Assembly (NCBI GenBank): GCA_021812985.1
Contig: JAKAMG010000011.1
Coordinates: forward strand, 1-64,000
Length of the DNA: 64,000 nucleotides
Source: Bacteroidota bacterium
GTDB lineage: Bacteria; Bacteroidota; Ignavibacteria; Kryptoniales; JAKASW01
Direction: 5' to 3'
The position numbers and the translations under genes were made by a program. Within the stretch, counting starts at the first letter, position 1, and each line of letters begins with the position of its first letter. Shown here piece after piece: positions 35,972 through 45,058 of this stretch. Below the pieces are notes generated by a model that saw only the letters and a program-made list of their open reading frames with translations, did not search any database and was not told where the DNA came from.

Positions 35972-37000
35972 TCATCTTGCCTTCCAGTTCTGTACCGTCT
36001 CGACCAATTTTCGGACATTGCTGACCGGCGTCCCGGGCATAATTCCGTGACCGAGGTTGAATATGTGTCTTCCCTCCGGCGCGGCCCCTAGGACTTTCTT
36101 CGCCTCGGCCTCGATCACCTCCGGACGCGCGAAGAGCACCGCCGGGTCGAGGTTCCCCTGGACAACAGCTCCCACTCTTGCTGCAGCTTCTTTGATACCC
36201 ACCGTCCAATCGACGCCCACAGCAGAAGCGCCAGTTGAAGCAATCTTCTCCAGCGAGTGGTTTGCTCCCTTGGAGAAGACAATCACAGGCACGTCCGTGC
36301 GCAGCGCGTCCGCAATTTGTCTGATGTACCTAAGTGAAAATTCTTCGTATAATGCCGGCGAGAGAACGCCCGCCCATGTGTCGAACACCTGAACCAGGTC
36401 CGCTCCGGCCTCGTGCTGTGCGCGAAGATATGATGCCGCGTTACGTGCCAGCATATCGAGGAGCTGGTGAGCGAGCGACGGCTCCTCATAAAGCATCGCC
36501 CGAGCGTGGACAAATTCTCCCCCCTTCCCTTCGACCATGTAAGCTAACATCGTCCAGGGCGATCCGCAGAATCCTATTAGAGGGACTCTTCCTTTCAGCC
36601 GTTCCACTGTGAGCCTGATAGCGTCTGTAACATACCGGAGATCGCTTGCGGGGTCAGCGTCGTGCAGGACAGATACGGCTGCCTTATCCTTTATAGGATT
36701 CGTGAACCGTGGCCCCCCCTTTCCTTCCTCGACGACAAGGTTCATCCCCATCGCCTCGGGGAGCACGAGTATGTCCGAGAAAATGATAGCGGCATCCACG
36801 CCGACGATGTCGACAGGCTGTATGGTCACCTCTGACGCGAGCTCGGGGGTCTTGCACATCGTCAGAAAATCGTGGTGCGCTCTCACGGCCATATATTCCG
36901 GGAGGTAACGCCCGGCTTGCCGCATAATCCAGACGGGAGTCCGCTGCACCTTCTCCCCCGCCAGGACTCTCAATATCAAATCGTTGTTAAGCTTTTTCAT
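35972..37000 (-). CDS. hemE: Uroporphyrinogen decarboxylase
   Basis: Converts uroporphyrinogen III to coproporphyrinogen III. 342 residues from the ATG at 37000; the open frame reaches a TTG two codons earlier. Landmarks: the propionate-binding RQAGRYLPEYM, FSDILVLPEAMGM, GFCGSPWTMLAYMVEGKG, and NLGHGIMPGTPVSNV near the end. The start lies inside the last codons of hemD, a 14-bp overlap. Confidence 0.97.
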   Translation of the reverse strand: MKKLNNDLILRVLAGEKVQRTPVWIMRQAGRYLPEYMAVRAHHDFLTMCKTPELASEVTIQPVDIVGVDAAIIFSDILVLPEAMGMNLVVEEGKGGPRFTNPIKDKAAVSVLHDADPASDLRYVTDAIRLTVERLKGRVPLIGFCGSPWTMLAYMVEGKGGEFVHARAMLYEEPSLAHQLLDMLARNAASYLRAQHEAGADLVQVFDTWAGVLSPALYEEFSLRYIRQIADALRTDVPVIVFSKGANHSLEKIASTGASAVGVDWTVGIKEAAARVGAVVQGNLDPAVLFARPEVIEAEAKKVLGAAPEGRHIFNLGHGIMPGTPVSNVRKLVETVQNWKAR

Positions 37001-37748
37001 GACCAACCATGCTTGCTACGAGGCTCTCTGTTGTTGAATTTTCCGGGACGACATCGACAGAGAGTCCGAATTTCTCCGCGGCTTTTCTCGTGACGGGACC
37101 TATGACAGCGATCTCCTTGCCATCCAGGACAGCTTTCCCGAAGATGTTCAGGAAATTCTTCAATTGAGATGGGCTGTAGAAGACGACAGCGTCAAATTCC
37201 CCCGAGAAGATTTTCTCTTTTATATTTCGCTCTATAGCGTTGTTAGGAAGAGTCTGGTATACAACGACCTCCTCGACAACTCCGCCGAGAGACCTTACCG
37301 ATTCCGCCAGATCGCTTCCGGAGAGACTCCCCTTGGGAACGAGGACAATCTTACCCTTCCAGTCAAATGAGCCAAGCGACGATATGAGATCAGCCGATGT
37401 GAACTTCTCCGGCACGAAATCGGCCTGCAGACCGGACTCGGTTAGAGCGTCCGCGGTCTTTGTACCTACCGCCATGACGAAAGGTCTTCCGTCAGTCTTC
37501 CGCATTCCCGAGAAAGCTCCGGCGTGTCGGACGGCGTTCACTGATGTGAAAATAACAACGTCATATCTGTGGAATTCGGAAAGCCTTCTGGTATCTTCGG
37601 AAGAGAGAGCGGCTGGTTCAATCCTGATGGTAGGCACGCTGATGACGTCCGCCCCGAATCTTTGGAGCTCGGCTACAAGGAGATCGGATTGATCTTCACT
37701 CCTCGTCACCACCACTCTTTTGTGGGAAAGGGGGAGGTCGCTGTTCAC
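36987..37748 (-). CDS. hemD: Uroporphyrinogen-III synthase
   Basis: Cyclises hydroxymethylbilane to uroporphyrinogen III. 253 residues, two alpha/beta domains. The family is weakly conserved; visible landmarks are HKRVVVTRSEDQSDLLVAEL, DVVIFTSVNAVRH, VVVYQT and FDAVVFYSPSQLKNF, then IAVIGPVTRKAAEKFGL. Its place between hemC (7 bp gap) and hemE settles the call. Confidence 0.93.
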   Translation of the reverse strand: MNSDLPLSHKRVVVTRSEDQSDLLVAELQRFGADVISVPTIRIEPAALSSEDTRRLSEFHRYDVVIFTSVNAVRHAGAFSGMRKTDGRPFVMAVGTKTADALTESGLQADFVPEKFTSADLISSLGSFDWKGKIVLVPKGSLSGSDLAESVRSLGGVVEEVVVYQTLPNNAIERNIKEKIFSGEFDAVVFYSPSQLKNFLNIFGKAVLDGKEIAVIGPVTRKAAEKFGLSVDVVPENSTTESLVASMVGHEKA

Positions 37749-37755
37749 AGAGCCC

Positions 37756-38694
37756 TCATGGTCTCTGCGCTCCAGGGGCGTCCCGTCTTATCTCCGCGAG
37801 TATGCCGTCTGCGCCGAGCGAAAGGAGGCGCAGCGCCAGTTCGCGTCCGGCCCTCTCCGGATCCGTCGAATCAAGTGTAACTGAATCCCTGACGAGGGTT
37901 TCGCCGTCGAGCGATCCGACCATTCCTTCTATCTTTGCGCCGGCAACGGAGGTGAAGACACCTATAGGTACCTGGCATCCCCCTTCGAGTTCTCTGAGGA
38001 AAGCTCTCTCAGCGAGGGCGGCCGTCTCAGATGCGACGATATTGTACCCGCTCAAGAGATCTTTCATCACCGTGTTGTTTTCACGTGCTTCGACCGCGAT
38101 GATTCCCTGTCCGACGGCCGGGAGCATCTTCTCCGGTGCAAGTATCTCAGTAACCTTGTCCGCCATTCCGAGACGTTTTATGCCCGCATAGGCGAGGAGC
38201 ATTCCGGCGTACCCTTCCTCCTCGAGCTTCCTCAGCCGCGTGTTCAGGTTTCCGCGAATGTCGACGAGATTGAGATCGCTCCGGAGATGCATGAGCTGTG
38301 AGCGCCGCCGCAGACTTCCTGTAGCCACAGTTGAACCCTTGGGTAATTCGAGGAGCCTCATGCCATCCTGTGCGATGAGCGCGTCGCGGACATCTTCCCT
38401 CTCACTGAACGCGATAATACGGAGCCCTTCCGGCAGCTCTGTCGGAAGGTCCTTCAAGCTGTGTACGGCGCAGTCAATCTCGTTGTCGAGGAGGGCCCTC
38501 TCAATTTCCCTCGTGAACAGCCCTTTGTCACCTATCTTTGAGAGAGGCGAGTCGAGGACCTTGTCGCCAGTCGTTTTTATTTTCACTATCTCGGTCTCGA
38601 GATCCGGGAAAGCGCTCCTGAGATACCCCGCTACCGCATTCGCCTGATAAAGCGCGAGCTGGCTGCCGCGCGTCCCTATTTTAACCTTCTTCAT
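37756..38694 (-). CDS. hemC: Hydroxymethylbilane synthase (porphobilinogen deaminase)
   Basis: Links four porphobilinogens into hydroxymethylbilane. 312 residues. N-terminus KIGTRGSQLALYQANAV, HSLKDLPTELPEGL, the substrate-binding arginines in GSLRRRSQL and RGNLNTRLRKL, and the cofactor-bearing cysteine in LEGGCQVPIG. It overlaps the end of hemA by 14 bp. Confidence 0.97.
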   Translation of the reverse strand: MKKVKIGTRGSQLALYQANAVAGYLRSAFPDLETEIVKIKTTGDKVLDSPLSKIGDKGLFTREIERALLDNEIDCAVHSLKDLPTELPEGLRIIAFSEREDVRDALIAQDGMRLLELPKGSTVATGSLRRRSQLMHLRSDLNLVDIRGNLNTRLRKLEEEGYAGMLLAYAGIKRLGMADKVTEILAPEKMLPAVGQGIIAVEARENNTVMKDLLSGYNIVASETAALAERAFLRELEGGCQVPIGVFTSVAGAKIEGMVGSLDGETLVRDSVTLDSTDPERAGRELALRLLSLGADGILAEIRRDAPGAQRP

Positions 38695-39967
38695 CTTCGT
38701 CTCCGGTGGTCTCGCCTGGAAGCCCGAAAAGCATCTTTAGTATCTTCACCCTATCTACCATGGATATGCCGTTCTCGGCATTCTTGATGTTCGTCATCGG
38801 CTCGTGAAGAATCTTATTCACGAGGGAACGCGTGATCTCGTCGACCATTTCCAAGTCGGCCCCGTTCGCCTTCCCCTTGTACCTCCTCAGCTCTTCCTCT
38901 CTGATCTTTTCAATCTTCTCACGGAGCATCTTTATAGTCGGGCCGACCTCCAGAGAATTGTACCACTTTATAAAATCGTTGAGCTCATCGTCAAGGACCC
39001 TTTGCACCTGGACTATTTCAGCCCGTCTCATTTGCATATTCTTGTCAACAATGAGCTGCAGGGAGTCCATATCGTTCAGAAAGACGTTGGAGATTTTTCT
39101 CACCGCGGGGTCGACGTTTCTCGGCACACCAATATCTATGACGAGGAGCGGGCTATCCTCGCGCCCCTTCATTGCCGCCGCCACCATCTCGCGGGTGAGG
39201 ACAAATCCAGACCCTCCGACGCTCGATATTACCATATCGCACTGCTGAAGTTTCTCGCGAATGGCGTCCAGAGGTATTGCCTCACCCATTCCGATGTCCA
39301 CGGCGAGGTTCTGCGCCCTCTCGAGGGTCCTGTTAGCTATGAAGAGCTGGCCGATCTCCTTCGGCTTAAGGTCCTTCGCGGCAAGTTCGGCGGTCTCGCC
39401 AGCGCCGACCAGCATGGCGGTGCGCCCCTTGAGATTTCCGAAGATCTTCTCAGCCAATTCCACGGCGGCGTAACTCACGGATACCGCGCCTTCGGAAATT
39501 TTCGTCTCGGCCTTGGCACGCTTCCCCGCCTTGAGTGCCTGTTGGCAGGCGTGGTGCATGAACGTACCTACCGTGCCGAGCTCCACGCCGGTGTTGTAAG
39601 ATTCCTTAACCTGGCCCAGCACCTGTATGTCGCCAAGCATGAGGGAGTCGATGCCTGACGCGACCGCGAAAAGATGGCGGACCGCATCGAAGCCCTCGTA
39701 AGTCTCGTACTTCACCTCCAATTCGCCGTCTGCCAGCCGCTTCCCTTCGCGTATGAGTTCGTACATTTCATCGTGCGTGCTGGGATTGGAGGAAGGAACG
39801 AGGTACAGCTCTGTTCTGTTGCACGTCGAGACGATGAGCGACTCGCGGGCTACCGACTTGAGCTTGTCCGAGAGCTCCCGGATCTCTTCAGGTGTGTAAT
39901 AAATTTTTTCGCGTGCTTCGACATTTGCGGTCCTGTGATTTATCGAAACCGCGGTAAGTCTTAACAT
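38681..39967 (-). CDS. hemA: Glutamyl-tRNA reductase
   Basis: NADPH-dependent reduction of glutamyl-tRNA(Glu) to glutamate-1-semialdehyde, first step of the C5 pathway. 428 residues. Catalytic cysteine C49 in STCNRTELYL, GDIQVLGQVKESY, the NADPH site GAGETAELAAKDL and the C-terminal dimerisation helices. 73 bp after the hemX-like gene. Confidence 0.97.
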   Translation of the reverse strand: MLRLTAVSINHRTANVEAREKIYYTPEEIRELSDKLKSVARESLIVSTCNRTELYLVPSSNPSTHDEMYELIREGKRLADGELEVKYETYEGFDAVRHLFAVASGIDSLMLGDIQVLGQVKESYNTGVELGTVGTFMHHACQQALKAGKRAKAETKISEGAVSVSYAAVELAEKIFGNLKGRTAMLVGAGETAELAAKDLKPKEIGQLFIANRTLERAQNLAVDIGMGEAIPLDAIREKLQQCDMVISSVGGSGFVLTREMVAAAMKGREDSPLLVIDIGVPRNVDPAVRKISNVFLNDMDSLQLIVDKNMQMRRAEIVQVQRVLDDELNDFIKWYNSLEVGPTIKMLREKIEKIREEELRRYKGKANGADLEMVDEITRSLVNKILHEPMTNIKNAENGISMVDRVKILKMLFGLPGETTGDEDEEG

Positions 39968-40040
39968 TCGAGTTCAGTCTATCGATAACAGCCGAATGGC
40001 AGGCGTCGAGTCGTTCTTACTTCTGTCATTCATCTATTGT

Positions 40041-40868
40041 CTATTTAAAATTATGAAAACTTGGCAAAAACACATTCACCACCACCATCGACGCGATGGT
40101 CAGGAAAAAACCTATCATGGAAACGATGACAACCGTTCGTCCGGTCCATCTCATCAACCTCCTCGACAGGAGCGCGACGAAGTAAATGCCCCAGACTATG
40201 TCCGTTATAATCAGCTTCGGATCCGAGTAAGAAAAATCGTCCACGGTCTTCGGAAGCCAGACATAGCCGACGAGTATCACGATTGACAGGAATATGAACC
40301 CGAGAATGATCGAGACATAGCTCAAATTCTCGAGAGTTTTCAGATCGGGCAGCTTCCTATATATGATACCGAACTTGTTCGACCTTATCTCATGATACAT
40401 CATCAAGTAGAGCCCACCGTAGACGGCGGCTATCGCAAGCGCGCTGTATCCAAGCATCGCGCTCCCGACGTGAAGTCCGAGAAGACTCGACTTCAGGAAG
40501 GGGCTAATCTTCACCTCGGCCTTAACGAAGGCGGAGGAGACAACCTGGAACAGCAGGGCCAGCGTAAGAATGAACATGCCGGTCTCTTTGACCTTCGTCA
40601 TCATCTCTATGTAAACGTAGGCGACACCGATGGTAAAGGCCACGACGCTCATGATTTCAAATACTGACGTCGTCGGAGGGTGCCCAGTCAGAAGTGACCG
40701 GGAAAGGAGATAAACGAGATGAACCGCGAGCGTTACGATCAAGAAGCGTGTTCTGTTCCTGATCCCGAACTGCTCATCCAGGAAAAAGGCCAGCCCGTAG
40801 AGAAAAATCGCGAACAAATAGAGTATTGGGAGCGAAATCTTCAGTAAATCGACGAAATATTCAAGCAT
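40041..40868 (-). CDS. HemX/CcsA-family membrane protein
   Basis: 275 residues, about eight membrane helices. The central segment LGLHVGSAMLGYSALAIAAV carries the conserved histidine of the CcsA/HemX (cytochrome c assembly) family. The tryptophan-rich WWD motif of true CcsA haem handlers is not evident, which favours the HemX subgroup that accompanies hemA and influences its level. It is the first gene of the haem operon. Confidence 0.85.
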   Translation of the reverse strand: MLEYFVDLLKISLPILYLFAIFLYGLAFFLDEQFGIRNRTRFLIVTLAVHLVYLLSRSLLTGHPPTTSVFEIMSVVAFTIGVAYVYIEMMTKVKETGMFILTLALLFQVVSSAFVKAEVKISPFLKSSLLGLHVGSAMLGYSALAIAAVYGGLYLMMYHEIRSNKFGIIYRKLPDLKTLENLSYVSIILGFIFLSIVILVGYVWLPKTVDDFSYSDPKLIITDIVWGIYFVALLSRRLMRWTGRTVVIVSMIGFFLTIASMVVVNVFLPSFHNFK

Positions 40869-40948
40869 GGTTGTCTAAGTTAGCCAAGCGGGCCCCAAAC
40901 TTCAACCCCAGACAGGGGCGCCCTGCGTCACATCCAAGTCACAAACCC

Positions 40949-40977
40949 TTGACTTCATCGCGGCATCGGCCTAAATT
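40949..40977 (+). promoter_or_regulatory. Sigma-70-type promoter candidate with start close to the ATG
   Basis: TTGACT (40949-40954), 17 bp, TAAATT (40972-40977). The expected start near 40984 is only a few bases before the ATG at 40987, and no Shine-Dalgarno is visible, so a leaderless mRNA is possible. Confidence 0.35.
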
Positions 40978-40986
40978 TAGGCACCA

Positions 40987-41409
40987 ATGAAGCACGCGCT
41001 TATAGCATTCGCATTTTTCCTGATGGCGTTCTCGCCAATGACCACAACATCCACCGTGACGTTCTCCGACGTACGTGGGACCAGCGACTCAAACGGCATT
41101 CTGCTCCAATGGTCCACCTCTCAGGAAAACGGCATAAAGGATTTCGCCATAGAGAAGGCTTCCCAGATCGACAACAAATTTTTCCAGATAGGTACGGTTA
41201 ACGCCACCGGCGCCGGGAGCATATACCAGTACACGGACAATTCCATCTACAAGTCCACCTCCGCCTCCATATTTATTTACCGAATCAGGGCGGACGGCAA
41301 CGACAACACGGTTTCCTATTCCGCACCGGTCACGGTGACATACGAATTCTCGGGCCTCTCCGGTGTCGCCAGAAGAACCTGGGGCAGCATCAAAGCAATG
41401 TTTAGATGA
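40987..41409 (+). CDS. Secreted protein with one fibronectin-III-like beta domain
   Basis: 140 residues. A signal peptide (MKHALIAFAFFLMAFSPMTT) is followed by a single beta-sandwich of about 90 residues with the FN3-like pattern seen in FCB secreted proteins (GILLQWSTSQENGIKDFAIEK, then YRIRADGNDN). A short basic C-terminal tail follows. Its stop overlaps the SpoIID/LytB gene by 4 bp. Probably a small cell-envelope or exported accessory protein; function unknown. Confidence 0.7.
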   Translation: MKHALIAFAFFLMAFSPMTTTSTVTFSDVRGTSDSNGILLQWSTSQENGIKDFAIEKASQIDNKFFQIGTVNATGAGSIYQYTDNSIYKSTSASIFIYRIRADGNDNTVSYSAPVTVTYEFSGLSGVARRTWGSIKAMFR

Positions 41410-42755
41410 CGTTTCCGTCAGATGATCCCACGGGCCAGGGGACAAAGCTCATACGGCCCGCCGGACTTCTGCTTCTCGTTTACTTATTTACCTTCACCCT
41501 CCCAGAAGTTTCCTTCCCGAAATCGATTACAGTCTACAAGAGTGAACCCATTATCAAGGTTTGCCTTTCCGAGAACCGGAGGAGCGTCACTCTCAGGCTC
41601 GAGGGAAAATACAGACTTCTGTACCAGGACGTGGAAATTTCCACCCTCGCAAATTCCTCCATCACATTTTCCTACTCCACGGAGGGGACCCCGCTCGCGC
41701 TCCTTCCGGGCCAGCGAATGGAGTTCTATTCGCCAATTGAAATAGCGCCGGATGATTCGACGGAACCGTCTCTCTCGGCGGGAGACCCTGACGGCATATC
41801 TTTCGGTTCGCAGACTTATCCCGGCGGGGTAGAAGTGGTACCGGAGAGCAGCGCCTCGTTCAGGGTCATCAACGCTGTCCCGCTCGAAACCTACCTGAGG
41901 GGGGTTGTCCCGTACGAGCTGGTTAACAATCTCACTCCGGATGAGCTCCAGGCATGCATGGCCCAGGCAATCGCCGCGAGAAACTACGCTTTCTTCAGGA
42001 TGAGCAATGTGGATTCCTTCGCGAACGGACCGAGGGCGAGAGGCTTCGACGTTTATGCCGACACGCGCGACCAGGTTTATTCAGGCATATCTGGATACAA
42101 GCCGCTCGCGGACACCGCAATCGCCCTAACGAAAGGAATGATTGTCGAATACAACGACGAGCCCGCCCGCTGTTTCTTCTATTCGACGTGCGGCGGGCGG
42201 ACAGAAGCGGTGCAAAACGTCTGGCAGGGACAGCCGCCGCTCCCATACTTGAGAAGCGTTTCAGACATTGACTCCCTGACGGGCGAGCCCTTCTGCATTT
42301 TTAATCCGAACTTCTACTGGTCCGCAGATTTTTCGGGCTCCCAGGTAAACCGCATGGTAAGGCAGAACCTTGCTCTCGCGAACCCTACATATGCGGGAAA
42401 GAATATCCACGGCGACGTAGTCGGTGTCGACGTACTTAACCGCTTTCCATCAGGCCGCGTCGATTCGCTTAGGATAAGCATGGACGACGGCAACAAGTAT
42501 TACGTCAGGGGGGACCGGATAAGATATCTGTTCAAGACATCAAACGGCGCCCTGCTCAAGAGCGACCTCTTCAAGCTGTCGGTTCTGACAGGCTACGGCG
42601 GGACAATCCGCAGGCTCATACTCAAGGGCCAGGGAAATGGTCACGGCGTCGGCATGTGCCAGTGGGGCGCACTCGGAATGTCGAAGCTCGGATACTCTTA
42701 TTCACAGATTCTTTCTCACTACTATCCCGGAACCGTGATAAAGAAGGTCTACTGA
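41406..42755 (+). CDS. SpoIID/LytB-domain protein
   Basis: 449 residues. An N-terminal membrane/signal segment (GLLLLVYLFTFTLP) is followed by a beta-rich linker and the SpoIID domain from about residue 150: ETYLRGVVPYELVNNL, ACMAQAIAARNYAFF, FYSTCGGRTE and GHGVGMCQWGALGM. SpoIID of Bacillus is a lytic transglycosylase acting on denuded glycan strands. In non-sporulating bacteria homologues act on peptidoglycan or modify amidases. The catalytic-type glutamate lies in VVPYEL. Confidence 0.9.
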   Translation: MTFPSDDPTGQGTKLIRPAGLLLLVYLFTFTLPEVSFPKSITVYKSEPIIKVCLSENRRSVTLRLEGKYRLLYQDVEISTLANSSITFSYSTEGTPLALLPGQRMEFYSPIEIAPDDSTEPSLSAGDPDGISFGSQTYPGGVEVVPESSASFRVINAVPLETYLRGVVPYELVNNLTPDELQACMAQAIAARNYAFFRMSNVDSFANGPRARGFDVYADTRDQVYSGISGYKPLADTAIALTKGMIVEYNDEPARCFFYSTCGGRTEAVQNVWQGQPPLPYLRSVSDIDSLTGEPFCIFNPNFYWSADFSGSQVNRMVRQNLALANPTYAGKNIHGDVVGVDVLNRFPSGRVDSLRISMDDGNKYYVRGDRIRYLFKTSNGALLKSDLFKLSVLTGYGGTIRRLILKGQGNGHGVGMCQWGALGMSKLGYSYSQILSHYYPGTVIKKVY

Positions 42756-42830
42756 AAACGCACTGTCCAGTTTTTCATCTTCAGCGACGAACATTTTGAA
42801 ACCGGCACTAACAAACAGACATATTAAAGA

Positions 42831-43406
42831 ATGAACCTCCCTCACATCTATCTCGCGTCCAGATCCCCGCGCCGCAGGCAAATGCTGCAGATGGTTGGAA
42901 TAAATTTCACTCCGCTGGATATTGAAGTGGATGAGGACAACCACTTTGCCGACAACCCTGAGGAATACGTGATGAGCCTTTCTGAGAAGAAGGCGCGCCA
43001 CGCATCCGCGCTCATCAAGGAAGGGATAATCGCCACGGCGGACACGATAGTGTACATCGACGGGCAAATTCTCAATAAGCCTACCGATCCCGAGGACGCC
43101 CGCAGGATGCTAAGGCTCCTGAGCGGACGCACTCACAAGGTCTTTACTGGGTTCACGCTACTTGAGGTACCCGGTGGGAAGTGCGTGAGAGACTACGGTG
43201 CCACAGATGTCACCTTCAGGAAGCTCGACGAAGACGAAATTATCGAATACATAAAATCCGGCGCCCCCTTCGACAAGGCAGGCGCATACGGCATACAGGA
43301 TGACCTGAGCGCACTCTTCGTAGAAAGGATAGACGGGGATTTTTACAACGTCGTTGGATTGCCGCTCCCCAGGTTTTATCTTGCACTTAGACACTTTCAC
43401 GATTGA
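42831..43406 (+). CDS. maf: Maf-family nucleoside triphosphate pyrophosphatase
   Basis: 191 residues, normal length. Substrate motif LASRSPRRRQML, then ADTIVYIDGQILNKP with the catalytic aspartate region, HKVFTGFTL and DKAGAYGIQDDLSALF. Hydrolyses dTTP/UTP or modified nucleotides to the monophosphate. It follows the SpoIID gene. Confidence 0.95.
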   Translation: MNLPHIYLASRSPRRRQMLQMVGINFTPLDIEVDEDNHFADNPEEYVMSLSEKKARHASALIKEGIIATADTIVYIDGQILNKPTDPEDARRMLRLLSGRTHKVFTGFTLLEVPGGKCVRDYGATDVTFRKLDEDEIIEYIKSGAPFDKAGAYGIQDDLSALFVERIDGDFYNVVGLPLPRFYLALRHFHD

Positions 43407-43461
43407 GGGCATATAAACGTGGCGGCCTGGTCAGACGGCCGAGCGAAATAACCGCTGACAA

Positions 43462-44445
43462 ATGCTGAAAAAATTCCGCAAGAGACTTCTCATATCCATT
43501 GCCATCGCCGCGGTAATAGGCATCGCGTTTTCAATATACGCGAACACCGAAGAACTCAAGCAAACGATCGAAACATTTTCCTACGAGCTCCTCGCCCCCG
43601 TGCTCATCCTGACGATGATCAACTATGGACTGCGCTTCGTGAGATGGCACTACTATCTCAAGACTCTGAAGATAAACGTCCCGCGCGGCGAAAGCTTCGG
43701 AATCTTCCTGTCTTCGCTATCCATGTCAGTGACTCCCGGCAAGATGGGGGAGGTGCTGAAATCGTATTTCCTCAAGACGCTTCACGCCGTTCCATTCAGC
43801 AGGTCCACGCCGATAATCATCGCGGAAAGGATAACCGATTTCCTCGCGCTGCTCATAATATCGGTCGTTGGCGCTTATAGCATTGGTCACGACAAGAGGT
43901 TCATCATCGGTTTCGCACTGGCGATACTCGGCGGAATTGCGGTAATAGCGAGCAAACCCCTTTCTGAAAGACTACTTAAGTTCGCGGGGAGGTTCGCCCC
44001 TCTTGCGAAGAGACTTGAGCTCATACAGACCGCGTTCGAGAGCTCGCGGACAATATTGACGGGGCGTGCCCTCGTGGTGTCGACATCACTCGCGCTCGTC
44101 GCATGGTTCGCCGAATGCGTCGGATTCCTCCTTGTTCTGGCAGGGGTCGACGTGCATCTTAAGCTCCTCTCGGCATCCTTCATCTACGCATTTTCCACCG
44201 TTGTCGGCGCCGTGTCTTTCCTGCCGGGAGGGCTTGGCGCAACGGAGACTTCATTGGCCGGACTCCTCGTCCTCGCCAAGATACCGAAGGGTGCCTCAGT
44301 CGCAGCGACATTCATCATACGCGGTGCGACGCTCTGGTTCGCTGTAATAATTGGAGCGGTAGTATTATCTTACATGCAAAAGCGGTTTTCCGTGGCTCTG
44401 AATGGCAAACTGGAAAACGACCAAGCCCCTCCCGCCAAGGAATGA
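43462..44445 (+). CDS. Flippase-like membrane protein (UPF0104/lysylphosphatidylglycerol-synthase TM family)
   Basis: 327 residues with 7-8 membrane helices. Family landmarks: RWHYYLKTL, SMSVTPGKMGEVLKSYFLK and the late FLPGGLGATETSLAGLL. Members of this family move or flip lipids or lipid-linked sugars; the exact substrate is not readable. No synthetase domain is attached. Confidence 0.85.
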   Translation: MLKKFRKRLLISIAIAAVIGIAFSIYANTEELKQTIETFSYELLAPVLILTMINYGLRFVRWHYYLKTLKINVPRGESFGIFLSSLSMSVTPGKMGEVLKSYFLKTLHAVPFSRSTPIIIAERITDFLALLIISVVGAYSIGHDKRFIIGFALAILGGIAVIASKPLSERLLKFAGRFAPLAKRLELIQTAFESSRTILTGRALVVSTSLALVAWFAECVGFLLVLAGVDVHLKLLSASFIYAFSTVVGAVSFLPGGLGATETSLAGLLVLAKIPKGASVAATFIIRGATLWFAVIIGAVVLSYMQKRFSVALNGKLENDQAPPAKE

Positions 44446-44528
44446 TCTCCTTCGGAGGAAGATCCACGCCAAAACCTATTGCCAGCAGCCGATGACCCGG
44501 TTAGCCTGGAGAGGACGAAAGGAACGTA

Positions 44529-44975
44529 ATGGAAATTCGCAGTGATTCCGGAAACGCTCAGAAGAAAATAAGGGTTCTAATCGCCAAGGCCGGACTCGAT
44601 GGCCATGACCGCGGGGCGAAAGTGGTTGCGGCGGCACTCAGGGACAGTGGGATGGAAGTGATATACACAGGGCTCCGCCAGACGCCGGAGATGATCGTCG
44701 AAGCCGCCCTTCAAGAAGATGTGGACGTAATAGGCATCAGCCTCCTGAGTGGAGCTCACATGACCATATTTCCAAAGGTTCTCAAGCTGATGCGCGAAAA
44801 GGGCTTGACTGATGTTCTCCTCTTCGGCGGTGGAATAATTCCGGACAAGGACATCAAAGCACTCAGGGAGCTCGGCGTAGGGGAGCTTTTCACGCCGGGA
44901 ACGCTTACTTCAGACATAGTCGAATATATCCGCAACTGGAGGAATAGCACGCCGGCATCTCGAACTGAAAGCTGA
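44529..44975 (+). CDS. Cobalamin-binding subunit of a methylmalonyl-CoA-mutase-type enzyme
   Basis: 148 residues, a single B12-binding Rossmann domain. The base-off/His-on signature [13 protein letters not shown] carries the cobalt-ligand histidine, and the late GISLLSGAH and [10 protein letters not shown] loops complete the site. Equivalent to the small (C-terminal) subunit of split methylmalonyl-CoA mutases. The large catalytic subunit is not in this window. It would use adenosylcobalamin made by the PduO-type enzyme at 15037-15603. Confidence 0.92.
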   Translation: MEIRSDSGNAQKKIRVLIAKAGLDGHDRGAKVVAAALRDSGMEVIYTGLRQTPEMIVEAALQEDVDVIGISLLSGAHMTIFPKVLKLMREKGLTDVLLFGGGIIPDKDIKALRELGVGELFTPGTLTSDIVEYIRNWRNSTPASRTES

Positions 44976-45058
44976 CCCCGCGGAGGATACGCGGTCCCCG
45001 CATGTGATCGCCAATTGCCGGTGAGTCCCCTCCGAACACAAGAAAGGAGCGGCAATAA

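Noticed and set aside
38804..39658. 284-codon open frame on the plus strand
   Set aside because: Antisense shadow of hemA.
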